The notes under the pieces are model-generated. The model was not told where the DNA came from, made no database searches, and saw only the letters and a list, made by a program, of their open reading frames with translations. Made by a program: the position numbers and the translations under genes. A stretch of DNA of 64,000 nt, from positions 20,731 to 84,730 of the forward strand of contig NZ_JAELUC010000006.1 in the NCBI RefSeq assembly GCF_016429155.1. The letters are read 5' to 3'. Shown piece after piece: positions 1 through 8,504 of the stretch; positions within the stretch are counted from its first letter, which is position 1; every line of letters starts with the position of its first letter. Source of the stretch: Pedobacter sp. ASV12. Lineage in GTDB: Bacteria > Bacteroidota > Bacteroidia > Sphingobacteriales > Sphingobacteriaceae.

Positions 1-1064
1 GCTCTTTCTTCGCTGCTTAGCGCTTTTGGAGTCCAGATGTTCACATGGATAATCTCATCGCCACGGTGGTAAGAATTCACTTCAGGAATACCCTTGCCCT
101 TTAAACGCAACAGTTTGCCGCTTTGGGTTCCAGGATCAATCTTAATTTTGGCTTTGCCATCAATGGTTGGCACTTCCACGCTGGCACCTATGGCCGCATC
201 GATAATGCTGACATGCAAATCATAAACAATGTTGTTGCCTTCGCGTTTAAGCGTTTCGTGTGGCAGTTCTTCGATCAGGATGATTAAATCGCCCGGAATG
301 CCGCCGTTTGGCGCAGCGTTTCCTTTGCCAGCCATGCTCAGTTGCATACCTTCGCTTACGCCAGCCGGAATGTTGATGGTAATGGTTTCTTCGCCACGTA
401 CAGTACCTTCGCCATGGCAGGCATTACATTTGGCCGTAATTTGTTGGCCGCTGCCATGACAGGTAGGGCAGGTTGCTGTGGTTTGCATCTGGCCCAAAAT
501 GGTATTGGTTACCCTGCGCACTGCACCGCTGCCGCCACAGGTTTTACAAGTGCTTACCGACGATTTGTCTTTAGCCCCCGTGCCATCACAGGTTTTACAG
601 GTAATCTGTTTGTTAACCTTGATCTTTTTCTCTGCACCGTTGGCAATTTCTTCTAAGGTTAATTTAACCTTGATGCGCAGGTTGCTTCCTTTAGCTACCC
701 TGCGACCCCCACGCGATTGGCCACCGCCACCGCCAAAAAAGCTATCGAAAGGGCTGCCGCCACCACCGAAAATATCGCCAAACTGGCTAAAAATATCTTC
801 CATGTTCATGCCGCCTCCGCCAAAGCCACCCGCCGCGCCACCAACGCCTGCATGGCCATATTGGTCGTAACGCTGCTTTTTCTCTGGACTGCTTAATACT
901 TCGTAAGCTTCTGCTGCTTCCTTGAATTTTTCTTCTGCCGATTTGTCGTCGGGGTTTTTATCAGGGTGATACTTGATAGCCAATTTGCGGTAGGCTTTTT
1001 TAATTTCCTCCGCCGAAGCGCCTTTGGCTACGCCAAGTATGTCGTAATAATCTCTCTTGCTCAT
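1..1064 (-). CDS. dnaJ: Chaperone protein DnaJ (Hsp40), 3' end outside window
   Basis: Co-chaperone that delivers unfolded proteins to DnaK and stimulates its ATPase. Translating the minus strand from the ATG at 1064 gives an N-terminal J domain (starts [15 protein letters not shown] motif in YHPDKN), a Gly/Phe-rich linker with GGFGGGG and FFGGGGG runs, and four zinc-finger CxxCxGxG repeats ([32 protein letters not shown]), then the substrate-binding domains. About 354 residues are visible; the family is usually about 385, so only the C-terminal tail is cut off by the window edge. It lies directly downstream of grpE on the same strand, the usual heat-shock pairing. Complete in all key motifs. 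Confidence 0.97.
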   Translation of the reverse strand, partial: MSKRDYYDILGVAKGASAEEIKKAYRKLAIKYHPDKNPDDKSAEEKFKEAAEAYEVLSSPEKKQRYDQYGHAGVGGAAGGFGGGGMNMEDIFSQFGDIFGGGGSPFDSFFGGGGGQSRGGRRVAKGSNLRIKVKLTLEEIANGAEKKIKVNKQITCKTCDGTGAKDKSSVSTCKTCGGSGAVRRVTNTILGQMQTTATCPTCHGSGQQITAKCNACHGEGTVRGEETITINIPAGVSEGMQLSMAGKGNAAPNGGIPGDLIILIEELPHETLKREGNNIVYDLHVSIIDAAIGASVEVPTIDGKAKIKIDPGTQSGKLLRLKGKGIPEVNSYHRGDEIIHVNIWTPKALSSEER

Positions 1065-1151
1065 TGCTTTAATGATGGAATTTTGGATGATTGTACTTTG
1101 AATGGTTATTTAATCCATGCACATACTCATGCTAAAATTCACTAATTTATA

Positions 1152-1727
1152 TTATGCTCCTACTACTACTTTGGCGAAGCGGATTACTTTATCGTTTAGG
1201 GTATAACCTTTTTCCAGTTCGTCAACCACCTTGCCTTTTAAATCGTCGCTAGGGGCAGGAATATTGGTAATGGCTTCGTGTTTGTCTGTATCGAAAACGG
1301 TGTGAATGCTTTCTATTTCCTTTAAGCCTTTTTGACTCAAAATACTTTTAAGCTTGGCTTGTACCAACAAAATGCCTTCGCGAATGGCGCTTACTTCTGT
1401 AGCGTTTTCGGTGGCTTTGATAGCACGCTCAAAGTCGTCTAATACAGGGAGCAAGGAAACTACTACGTCTTTTCCTGCAGTTTGCAACAACTCTATGCGT
1501 TCTTTTTGGGTACGGCGCTTATAATTGTCGAATTCGGCAAACAGACGAAGGTATTTATCGTTAAGGGCAGCATTTTCCTGTTGCAGTTTTTCTTCTGCAG
1601 AAAGTGCTGCAACCGGTTCTGTCACTTTATCCTCGGTTTGTGTTTCACCCGCCTGCGTATCTTGAACTTCTTGTTCCGCCTGATTTTCAGTAATCGGTTC
1701 TTCTTCCTTTTTCTTCTTATTAAACAT
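1152..1727 (-). CDS. grpE: Nucleotide exchange factor GrpE
   Basis: Nucleotide exchange factor for DnaK in the DnaK-DnaJ-GrpE cycle. The start is placed at ATG 1727 (MFNKKKKEEEP), giving 191 residues; a longer frame from a TTG at 1772 is open but adds an atypical N-terminus. The protein has a charged Lys/Glu-rich disordered N-terminus, a long coiled-coil helix containing LRLFAEFDNYKRRT, and the C-terminal beta domain with DKHEAITNIPAP and GYTLNDKVIRFAKVVV, all diagnostic for GrpE. dnaJ begins about 90 bases downstream on the same strand, so the two are probably co-transcribed. Confidence 0.95.
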   Translation of the reverse strand: MFNKKKKEEEPITENQAEQEVQDTQAGETQTEDKVTEPVAALSAEEKLQQENAALNDKYLRLFAEFDNYKRRTQKERIELLQTAGKDVVVSLLPVLDDFERAIKATENATEVSAIREGILLVQAKLKSILSQKGLKEIESIHTVFDTDKHEAITNIPAPSDDLKGKVVDELEKGYTLNDKVIRFAKVVVGA

Positions 1728-1776
1728 GTTGTCTACTCGTGTTTTTGTGTTCGAACTCAAAAGTTTTGCCAATCAT

Positions 1777-1830
1777 AAAAAAACAGCCATGCTGTCAGTT
1801 TTAATTGCTTGCTACCGAACAGAATGGCTG
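1777..1830 (-). terminator. Rho-independent terminator downstream of ftsE
   Basis: On the minus strand, arms at 1830-1819 and 1795-1784 (CAGCCATTCTGT and ACAGCATGGCTG) pair over 12 positions with one mismatch and are followed by seven T residues (1783-1777). It lies 27 bases past the ftsE stop and separates ftsE from grpE. A shorter internal hairpin (ACAGC-ATG-GCTGT) uses the same T-run. Confidence 0.75.
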
Positions 1831-1856
1831 AAATCTAATTTTTTGTCAGCATTGCA

Positions 1857-2540
1857 CTAGGCAATCTGGGCATCTTCGTGTACAATTCCGTTTTCGCACT
1901 TGATGATGCGCGAAGGAAAGGTACGGATGATATGATAGTCGTGGGTGGCCATTAAAACCGCGGTGCCGCTTTGGCTGATCTGTTTCAATAGCAATACGAT
2001 TTCTTCTGAAGTATCGGGGTCTAAGTTGCCCGTTGGCTCGTCAGCCAATATAATTTCCGGATTGTTGAGCAAGGCACGTGCAATAACCACGCGCTGCTGT
2101 TCGCCACCCGAAAGCTCGTGAGGCATTTTCTTGATTTTAGAACGCAGGCCTACTTTTTCCAATACATCTTTAATGCGCTCGTTGATAAGGTTTTTGTCGT
2201 TCCAGCCGGTAGCTTTCAATACAAAATCCAAATTTTGTTCGATGGTTCTATCGCTCAATAGCTGAAAATCCTGAAAAACAATGCCCAGTTTCCTGCGTAA
2301 AAAAGGCACTTCCTTATCGGTCAGGTTTTTAAGGTTGAAGCCGGCTACGCTGCCGTTGCCATTGCCGATATGCAAGTCGCCGTAAATGATTTTTAGCAAG
2401 CTGCTTTTTCCAGAACCGGTTTGGCCAATCAGGAAAACAAATTCGCCTTTGGCTATATCGAGGTTAACATTGGATAAAACCAGGTGCTTTTGCTGAAAAA
2501 CGTCTACGTTCTGTAAGTTGATTACTGCGCTTTGTGTCAT
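1857..2540 (-). CDS. ftsE: Cell-division ABC transporter ATP-binding protein FtsE
   Basis: ATPase of the FtsEX complex, which couples cytokinesis to activation of peptidoglycan hydrolases at the inner membrane. The 227 residues show Walker [10 protein letters not shown] (about 39-47), Q-loop Q90, signature LSGGEQQR (143-150) and Walker B IILADE (163-168) followed by PTGNLD, the FtsE/LolD/MacB pattern. Length and the N-terminal sequence favour FtsE over LolD. No ftsX lies next to it in this window, which is common in Bacteroidota. It starts 2 bases after the stop of the small gene upstream, so translation is probably coupled. A LolD-like role cannot be fully excluded. Confidence 0.85.
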   Translation of the reverse strand: MTQSAVINLQNVDVFQQKHLVLSNVNLDIAKGEFVFLIGQTGSGKSSLLKIIYGDLHIGNGNGSVAGFNLKNLTDKEVPFLRRKLGIVFQDFQLLSDRTIEQNLDFVLKATGWNDKNLINERIKDVLEKVGLRSKIKKMPHELSGGEQQRVVIARALLNNPEIILADEPTGNLDPDTSEEIVLLLKQISQSGTAVLMATHDYHIIRTFPSRIIKCENGIVHEDAQIA

Positions 2541-2542
2541 GT

Positions 2543-2746
2543 TCAGATATCTAATTTGGTAACCTGTCCGAAGGGAAGGTCGTTAATAACGTTCATAATT
2601 TCGTCGAGCTTATCGCCAAACCCCAGTTTCTCTAAAGATTTATCGGGCCTGTCTACCCTGAAGTAGGCCAAGAGCGTAAATTTTTCGTCCCTTAGCTGCA
2701 CGTAATCAGGTATTTTGGCGATGCCTTTTACTTTAATGATATACAT
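2543..2746 (-). CDS. Small conserved protein upstream of ftsE, function unknown
   Basis: A 67-residue protein (MYIIKVKGIAKIPDYVQLRDE to PFGQVTKLDI, internal residues between) starting at ATG 2746; a 13-residue longer frame to 2785 is open but unlikely because it begins with a non-ATG codon. It has no signal peptide, membrane segment or cysteine and looks like a small mixed alpha/beta fold. Its stop lies 2 bases before the ftsE start, so the two genes form a tight operon. I recognise no named family. Confidence 0.7.
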   Translation of the reverse strand: MYIIKVKGIAKIPDYVQLRDEKFTLLAYFRVDRPDKSLEKLGFGDKLDEIMNVINDLPFGQVTKLDI

Positions 2747-2809
2747 TTGCCCAAAAATAACATTTCTAGCCGAAAAACGAGGCACGAAAGCAACATGATT
2801 TCATTCTTC

Positions 2810-4735
2810 CTACCTCACCAGCATTACCCAGCCGCTAATGGCTTTTAACTCGGGTTCTAACTGAATGAGGTAATAATAAACGCCCACCGGAACGGCTTTG
2901 CCCTTGTATTTGCCATCCCAAGGCTGACTGGTGTTGCCGGTAGCTTGATAAACGGTTTCGCCCGAGCGGTTCATAACCTTGATGATGACATTGGGATAGG
3001 GGCCAAGGGGAGCAATTTTCCATACATCGTTTTGTCCATCGCCATTCGTACTAAAAGTATTCGGTACGTTAAGGTTTTCATAAACCTTTACCAAAACTTC
3101 GTCTTCGCTGCTGGCACAACCACCGCTATTTTCTACGTGCAGGGTGTAGGTCATGTCTTGTGGTGGCGTAGCTATCGGGTTGAGCTTGTTGGGGTCGTCC
3201 AGGTAATCGCTTGGTGTCCAGTAATATTTGGTGTAAGGGCCTGTGGCTTTGCCGTCGAGCTGTATGGGGTTGTCTTTGAGCACCCTCTTGTCTTCGCCGG
3301 CTGAGGCGGTTACTTTTTTGATTACGTTGATGGTAATAGGCAAAGTGGCCTCACAAGCGCCGTTGGCTACAGTTACCTGATAAGTTGTGGTTTCGGTTGG
3401 CGAAGCCGTAGGGTTGGGAATATCGGTCGCAGAAAGCCCATCAGCTGGCAACCAGGTATAAGTGGTGCCACCAGCTGCGGTTAAAACCGTTTGGTCGCCT
3501 TCGCAAATGGTATTCGAGCTTGCTGTTACGCTTGCTACCGGAGGATCGTTAACTGTAACCACCGTGGTAGCCGTACTTTTGCAGCCACCTTCGTTACTAA
3601 CCACTACGGTATAGGTGCCTTCCATGTTGTGCGAGGCGTTGTTAATGACAGGGTTTTGCTGGGTAGAAGTAAAATTATTGGGGCCAGTCCACAAATAACT
3701 GGTGCCTGCCTCAACTTTTAGCACAATAGGTTGGCCCAGGCATACCTTGTTGCTGGGGTAACTGGTTACTGTAGTGGGCGAAACTACGCTCAGGGTAATA
3801 GGCGCAGAGACGACCCTGCAATTTATACTGCTGATGTTATTGCCGTCGGCAACTGCCAACCGGTACTGATAATTGTTTTTAGTAGCATTATTGAAGTTAA
3901 CTTGGTACTGGCTGCCTGTTGCTCCGGCAATGTCGGTCCAGGTACCGTTAATCAGCTGCTGCCATTGGTAGTTCAGCTGATTAAATCCCGTACCAATATT
4001 GGCCGAAAGCAAAAAACTCTTGGTATCGCCCTCGCAGGCGTAGGTAAGCTGACTGGTAACGCCATTGATGGTAGGGTTTACCGTTGGGCCACAAGGCCTA
4101 AAAGTAATGTCGTCCAATGCAATATCGTTTCCAACCCCGCCAGGTCCGTTATTGATCATTTTAAGTACAATGGCCGCATTGCTGGTGGTGGTAAAGGTCA
4201 TGGCATACTGCTTCCAGGTGGGCTGGGCCGTTTCCAGGATATCGCCGGTATTGTAGCTTTTAAGTATGATGCCAGTGGTAGTTTCGATGGTAAAGGTGAC
4301 ATTGGGCTTGTTGCCAGAATAATTCAGGATGTTGATGATCCAGGCAGCAAATTCGTAGGTAGTGCCGGGGCAAAGTCCCGAAATGGTCGACTGGTAAAAG
4401 ATACCTGGCGTAGTTGAGGCATTAACCACCATCATATAACCATTGGGGTCATTAGGGGTATGGTTATTAATTTGAAACCAACCGTTGCCCGGGCTATTGT
4501 GCATGCCGTTGGTGCTTTGTGCAATGGTGTATTGTCCATCGTTGGGGGTGCCAGCCATATAGGTGTAATTGGTAAGCGTACCGCTTAATTGTGGTCCGAA
4601 GGCATCTGTACCTCTTCCAAAATCAATATTGATAACCGGATCGCCCAATGAGCCCGTACAAACCTGGGCCTTTAATCCGGCAATGGAAAAAAGCAACGCA
4701 AACAAAGACCAAAGCAAACTTCTAATCGCTTTCAA
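2810..4735 (-). CDS. T9SS-exported multidomain surface protein with type B (CHU_C) sorting domain
   Basis: A 641-residue exported protein. It starts with a Sec signal peptide (MKAIRSLLWSLFALLFSIAG, cleavage near LKA-QVC), then a lectin/MAM-like beta-sandwich (residues about 25-215, with NIDFGRGTDAFG and a GNGWFQINNHTPNDPNGYMM segment) and several Ig/PKD-like repeats (about 220-540), recognisable by repeated CEGD and TYTWxP elements. The last 85 residues (from NTFSTNGDGQNDVW to SGWVMLVR) are a gliding-motility-associated C-terminal domain, the type B signal for the type IX secretion system. It is expected at the cell surface or secreted, possibly in adhesion or glycan binding. Substrate unknown. 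Confidence 0.9.
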   Translation of the reverse strand: MKAIRSLLWSLFALLFSIAGLKAQVCTGSLGDPVINIDFGRGTDAFGPQLSGTLTNYTYMAGTPNDGQYTIAQSTNGMHNSPGNGWFQINNHTPNDPNGYMMVVNASTTPGIFYQSTISGLCPGTTYEFAAWIINILNYSGNKPNVTFTIETTTGIILKSYNTGDILETAQPTWKQYAMTFTTTSNAAIVLKMINNGPGGVGNDIALDDITFRPCGPTVNPTINGVTSQLTYACEGDTKSFLLSANIGTGFNQLNYQWQQLINGTWTDIAGATGSQYQVNFNNATKNNYQYRLAVADGNNISSINCRVVSAPITLSVVSPTTVTSYPSNKVCLGQPIVLKVEAGTSYLWTGPNNFTSTQQNPVINNASHNMEGTYTVVVSNEGGCKSTATTVVTVNDPPVASVTASSNTICEGDQTVLTAAGGTTYTWLPADGLSATDIPNPTASPTETTTYQVTVANGACEATLPITINVIKKVTASAGEDKRVLKDNPIQLDGKATGPYTKYYWTPSDYLDDPNKLNPIATPPQDMTYTLHVENSGGCASSEDEVLVKVYENLNVPNTFSTNGDGQNDVWKIAPLGPYPNVIIKVMNRSGETVYQATGNTSQPWDGKYKGKAVPVGVYYYLIQLEPELKAISGWVMLVR

Positions 4736-4784
4736 ATGAGCATTTGGGGATAAAGTGCCTACAAAATAGCGATAAATTTATAGG

Positions 4785-5804
4785 CTACAAAGCCTGCAGG
4801 AAATCAATTGTATTTACATTGTCGGCATAGTCCCAAAGCTTTGGGTTTTGGCTTTGGCCAAAGGCTACGGGCGCATAATTTAAAGGCATATCTACATGCG
4901 ATACTACGCATTGAATCTGTTCTTCCTTTTGCTTCAGCTGCTCAGCCAGTTTGGCCGCGTCTTCATAGCTTTCGTAAAAAAGAACGGCCAAAGGCGAGGT
5001 CAATGCTTCATCTTCCTTTACCAACAAAAAACCATTGTCGAGGTGCTTCACCAAATTTACGAGGTAAACTGATTTGTTGTAATCGTAGTTGTTGTTGTAT
5101 TTAAAATGGTTGATAATGTCGCTGTAGGACTCGATGGCCTCAAACAAATGATCCATCTTGTAATGTTTAGGGACGTAAATTTTAGAAACATTTCTGCATC
5201 CCATGCCGAAATAGTCGAAAATATCGTGGCCCAGGCTTTGCAGTTCGGCTTCGCTTTCTTTGCCGCTCAGTACAGCCACGCTGTTTCTGTTTTTGCGGAT
5301 GATATTGGGTACATTTCCGAAATAGAATTCAAAATAACGGGAGGTATTGTTGCTGCCCGTGGCAATAATGGCGTCGAAATCCTGCAACCTTTCTGCAAAA
5401 ATAATCCGGTCGTTCAGCGCAGGCACTAGTTCGGTCAGTTTTTGAAGTAGGGCAGGCAATAATTTATCGTCAGACGACGACATTTTAATCAAGGCGATAT
5501 TTCCGGTTGCCAACACGCAAAGCACATCATGAAAGCCTACCAAAGGGATGTTTCCGGCTAAAATCAGTCCCACTTTTTTAGGGTTGGTGCTGAGGCTGAT
5601 CGGTTCCATCCATATTTGCAAATCTTTGGTATTGAGCATCTTGCTTAGAGATGAAAGTGCTTTTTTTACCTCTTGTTCGGTAAACCAGGCATTATGCCTG
5701 CTTGCCGCTTGGATAGCCGCTTCGAACGTTTGGCCGGGATTGGCCATCCATTCGCCGAGTTTTTCAAAGGCACGAATAAGGCTTTCTTTGCTAAGTGATG
5801 ACAT
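4785..5804 (-). CDS. Acyl-CoA reductase, LuxC family
   Basis: 339-residue protein of the LuxC/acyl-CoA reductase family, NAD(P)H-dependent enzymes that reduce acyl-CoA to fatty aldehyde. The Rossmann-like region around ILAGNIPLVGFHDVLCVLATGN (within residues 81-102) is characteristic, and the expected catalytic Cys is C203 in YFGMGCRNVSK. It is transcribed away from a ferredoxin gene, with 77 bases between starts. No luxD/luxE partners or luciferase genes are present, so this is not bioluminescence; the physiological substrate is unknown. Confidence 0.85.
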   Translation of the reverse strand: MSSLSKESLIRAFEKLGEWMANPGQTFEAAIQAASRHNAWFTEQEVKKALSSLSKMLNTKDLQIWMEPISLSTNPKKVGLILAGNIPLVGFHDVLCVLATGNIALIKMSSSDDKLLPALLQKLTELVPALNDRIIFAERLQDFDAIIATGSNNTSRYFEFYFGNVPNIIRKNRNSVAVLSGKESEAELQSLGHDIFDYFGMGCRNVSKIYVPKHYKMDHLFEAIESYSDIINHFKYNNNYDYNKSVYLVNLVKHLDNGFLLVKEDEALTSPLAVLFYESYEDAAKLAEQLKQKEEQIQCVVSHVDMPLNYAPVAFGQSQNPKLWDYADNVNTIDFLQAL

Positions 5805-5833
5805 ATTTAGAATTATTATAAATGATTATGTGT

Positions 5834-5841
5834 TATATTTG
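5834..5841 (+). promoter_or_regulatory. -7 promoter element for the ferredoxin gene
   Basis: TATATTTG matches the Bacteroidota -7 consensus TAnnTTTG and lies 40 bases before the ferredoxin start. No clear TTTG -33 box is visible at the usual spacing, so this is a partial match. Confidence 0.5.
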
Positions 5842-5881
5842 CACTGCAAAGTTAAGCTTAGCAATAGATATAGACGAAGAC

Positions 5882-6232
5882 ATGGCAATTAAAATAACAG
5901 ACGAGTGTATTAATTGTGGCGCATGTGAGCCAGAATGCCCAAATAATGCAATTTACGATGCAGGCACGGCCTGGAGATTTTCGGATGGTACCAATTTAGA
6001 TGGCATCATCGATTTTGGTGACCAGCAGATTGATGCTGGCGCTTCGCAGGAAGCTCTTTCTGACGAGGTTTATTATATTGTTTCTGACAAATGTACAGAG
6101 TGTAAAGGTTTTCACGATGAGCCACAATGTGCAGCGGTTTGTCCGGTAGATTGTTGTGTTGACGATGAAGATGTCCGCGAAACTGAAGAAGAATTATTGG
6201 CCAAAAAAGCCTGGTTGCACCAAGAAGGCTAA
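5882..6232 (+). CDS. 2[4Fe-4S] ferredoxin (YfhL-like)
   Basis: 116-residue electron carrier with two [4Fe-4S] clusters. Cluster motif 1 is CINCGACEPECP near the N-terminus; motif 2 is CTEC, a seven-residue insertion (KGFHDEPQ region), then CAAVCP, the spacing typical of alvinellum/YfhL-type ferredoxins. The start at ATG 5882 (MAIKITDECINC) is preferred to an upstream in-frame ATG at 5822 because the cluster motif must be near the N-terminus and the -7 promoter box lies between them. A further insertion (about residues 30-60) separates the motifs. It is divergent from a LuxC-type reductase, a possible redox partner. Confidence 0.93.
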   Translation: MAIKITDECINCGACEPECPNNAIYDAGTAWRFSDGTNLDGIIDFGDQQIDAGASQEALSDEVYYIVSDKCTECKGFHDEPQCAAVCPVDCCVDDEDVRETEEELLAKKAWLHQEG

Positions 6233-6309
6233 ATCAAGCTTAAAAATAAATAGAGGCACGCGGTAATCGGGTCCCTTTTTTTATGGCTAATGGTTTGGTT
6301 TTCAATGAG

Positions 6310-6759
6310 TTATACCTCGCTACGATTAGGTACCACCAGTACCGGGCAAGGTGCCTTTCTGGCCACATGTTCGGCCACGCTGCCCATAAAAAAATGATAG
6401 AGGCCGGTTCGGCCATGCGTACCGATTACAATCAGGTCGGCACCCCATTCTTCAGCCTGTTTTAAAATCCCGTGGCTGGCCGTGTCTAAACTGGTGAGAT
6501 AAGTGGTTTTAACGTTATTGCTGAATTTTTTTTCGATTTCCTTGAGCAGCTCTTGGCTGTTTTCTTCGCTGTTGTCGTACATTTCCATAAAAACCGGGGC
6601 CAAGGTAAAGTCGGGGTTAGCTGTAGCCGGAGCTGGTTCGATAATGTTGAGCAATGCAATTTCGGCATCGAATTTACTGGCCATCTCATAGCCCGTTTTG
6701 GCTGCTTTTTCAGAACAAGTACTGTTGTCAACAGCAATGAGGATTTTTTTGTAGTTCAT
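6310..6759 (-). CDS. Universal stress protein, UspA family
   Basis: 149-residue single-domain Usp. It starts MNYKKILIAVDNS and contains the ATP-binding signature GTHGRTGLYHFFMGSVAEHV, with the G-x2-G-x9-G-S/T pattern of nucleotide-binding Usps, followed by CPVLVVP. Cytosolic; expected to be induced on growth arrest or stress, though no regulatory site was identified. It converges on the ferredoxin gene with a 77-base gap. Confidence 0.93.
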   Translation of the reverse strand: MNYKKILIAVDNSTCSEKAAKTGYEMASKFDAEIALLNIIEPAPATANPDFTLAPVFMEMYDNSEENSQELLKEIEKKFSNNVKTTYLTSLDTASHGILKQAEEWGADLIVIGTHGRTGLYHFFMGSVAEHVARKAPCPVLVVPNRSEV

Positions 6760-6859
6760 GATTTCAGCATTTGGGTTTTGTTTGTTAAAAATAACAATTT
6801 TTGGCCATAAAAGTTTGACAATGCAGTTTTTAACTTATTTTAGGGCTCGCATTTAAAGC

Positions 6860-7639
6860 ATGGAAAATTACCAAATTTGCAGGGTTGCCATCGCGCCACT
6901 CAGAAAAGAACCGTCAGACCGTAGTGAAATCGTATCGCAGTTGTTATTTGGCGATCGGGTCAAAGTAATTGAACAGACCGAAAAATGGTGGTTGGTCCAG
7001 AATTTTGACGACGATTACCAAGGCTGGATGGATTTTAAGCAGCTGACCAGACTTGGCGAGGCGCAATATTTAGATAAGCGTTCCTATACCTACTTGGCAC
7101 CAGCGGCGGTAAACAATACCCTGATTGCGGCCAATGGAAGTGCTTATTACGTGCCAGCAGGCTGTACATTGCCATTTTATGCAGACGGTTTTTGCTTTTT
7201 GGGTGAAGAAAAATTCGAATTAAAGTTCGATGCCTGGATGCCAAGTCGTCAAACCATTGCCAGCGAACTCGAAGCAACGGCAAAATTCTTCGAAAATGCG
7301 CCTTATTTATGGGGCGGCAGAACCTTGTTTGGCATCGATTGTTCGGGTTTTGTGCAAACTGTTTTCAGGCTTCATGGCCTACAGCTAAAACGAGATGCTT
7401 CGCAGCAGGCAGAGCAGGGCGAGCTGGTCGATTTCCTATCAGGTGCAACCGTTGGCGATTTGGCTTTTTTTGATAATGAAGCAGGCCAAATTACCCATGT
7501 GGGCATGATGCTGGGCAACGACAAAATTATCCATGCGGCAGGTAAGGTGCGTATCGATCCGATAGACGACCAAGGTATTTTTAACCCCGAGCAGGGGCGT
7601 TATACGCACAAACTGCGAATCGTCAAAAGATTTTTTTAG
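6860..7639 (+). CDS. C40 peptidase, SH3 + NlpC/P60 cell-wall hydrolase
   Basis: 259-residue endopeptidase likely to cleave stem peptides of peptidoglycan or muropeptides, of the YkfC type (gamma-D-glutamyl-L-diamino-acid endopeptidase). Residues 1-65 form a bacterial SH3 domain (RVKVIEQTEKWWLVQ), a second SH3-like region follows to about 130, and the NlpC/P60 domain spans 135-259. The catalytic Cys is C161 (GIDCSGFVQ), His H213 (THVGMML) and third polar residue H225 (IIHAAG). No signal peptide is visible, which points to cytoplasmic recycling of imported muropeptides. Confidence 0.9.
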   Translation: MENYQICRVAIAPLRKEPSDRSEIVSQLLFGDRVKVIEQTEKWWLVQNFDDDYQGWMDFKQLTRLGEAQYLDKRSYTYLAPAAVNNTLIAANGSAYYVPAGCTLPFYADGFCFLGEEKFELKFDAWMPSRQTIASELEATAKFFENAPYLWGGRTLFGIDCSGFVQTVFRLHGLQLKRDASQQAEQGELVDFLSGATVGDLAFFDNEAGQITHVGMMLGNDKIIHAAGKVRIDPIDDQGIFNPEQGRYTHKLRIVKRFF

Positions 7640-7738
7640 CGTTTAATTTGCGAAATTTACCGATTAAAAAATCTTAGGTCGTCTTAGCTTCTTGTTGCAG
7701 GCGCATGTGTTTTTTTTTAGGTTCAACCCGCTAATCAG

Positions 7739-8398
7739 CTAAACACCCAGTTCCTTCATCAGTTCCTCTAGTTTGGTTTTAAGCTCGGCAAGTTCGGTTT
7801 CTACTTTGGCTAAACGTTCTTCCAATTCGCTATTCGATCTGCCTGAAGGTTCTTCTGCATTGATGTATTCTTCTTCAAAAGTTTCAATGTCGCCGGCAAA
7901 CAAATGCATGTAGCGTTGCTCTTTTTGTCCGGGTCGGCGTGGCAACTGCTTGATGTAGGGCGGTTCTTCGTTGGCCAGTTTTTCTAAAACGCTTTGTACC
8001 TCTTCCAAAGTTTCGAATTCGTATAGCCTGCCCGAATTGGTGTTGATTTCGCCGGGGGGTTGCGGGCCGCGTAAAAATAGGAGACACATAACCGCCACTT
8101 CGGCTGGAACCAAAGGATAAACAATGGCAAAATTATGCTTGTATTTGATGTTTCTGATTGATCCTCCGGTAGCCGTGGCAATCAGTCCGGCGATTTTTAG
8201 AGAATTGAGTGCTGTTACAATGGTCGACTCATCATATTGCACCACCGGCTTTCGCGAGGTTTTTTGGTTGCAGGCAGCGGCCAAACCGTTTAGGGTCATC
8301 GGGTAATAATCTGGCGTTGTTTTGCATTTTTCCATCAAGGCGCCAAGCACCCTGATCTGTTCGGCATTGAGTATAGGTAGCGATTTTGGTGTGTACAT
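7739..8398 (-). CDS. YceH family protein (DUF480)
   Basis: 219 residues matching the YceH/DUF480 family: two winged-helix domains, with the family signature LNAEQIRVLGALMEKCKTTPDYYPM (region 10-35), the NQKTSRKP segment, and FLRGPQPPGEI in the second domain. The C-terminus (about 180-219) is a Glu/Lys-rich coiled coil. Function is not established; a regulatory or nucleic-acid-binding role is suggested by the winged-helix fold. Divergent from the large macroglobulin gene. Confidence 0.88.
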   Translation of the reverse strand: MYTPKSLPILNAEQIRVLGALMEKCKTTPDYYPMTLNGLAAACNQKTSRKPVVQYDESTIVTALNSLKIAGLIATATGGSIRNIKYKHNFAIVYPLVPAEVAVMCLLFLRGPQPPGEINTNSGRLYEFETLEEVQSVLEKLANEEPPYIKQLPRRPGQKEQRYMHLFAGDIETFEEEYINAEEPSGRSNSELEERLAKVETELAELKTKLEELMKELGV

Positions 8399-8504
8399 GG
8401 CTAAATATAGGGCAATTCGGCAAAATATTTAAGAAACTGCATAAAATTTGATCGTCCGATATGGAATCGCAGTGCAAAAAGTATCTTGTAATAAACCCCC
8501 ATTT

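Noticed and set aside
1728..1772. Longer GrpE start at TTG 1772
   Set aside because: ATG 1727 gives the typical charged N-terminus; the extra segment is unlike GrpE and begins with a non-ATG codon.
6233..6309. Terminator between the ferredoxin and universal stress genes
   Set aside because: There is a T-run but no convincing GC-rich stem before it.
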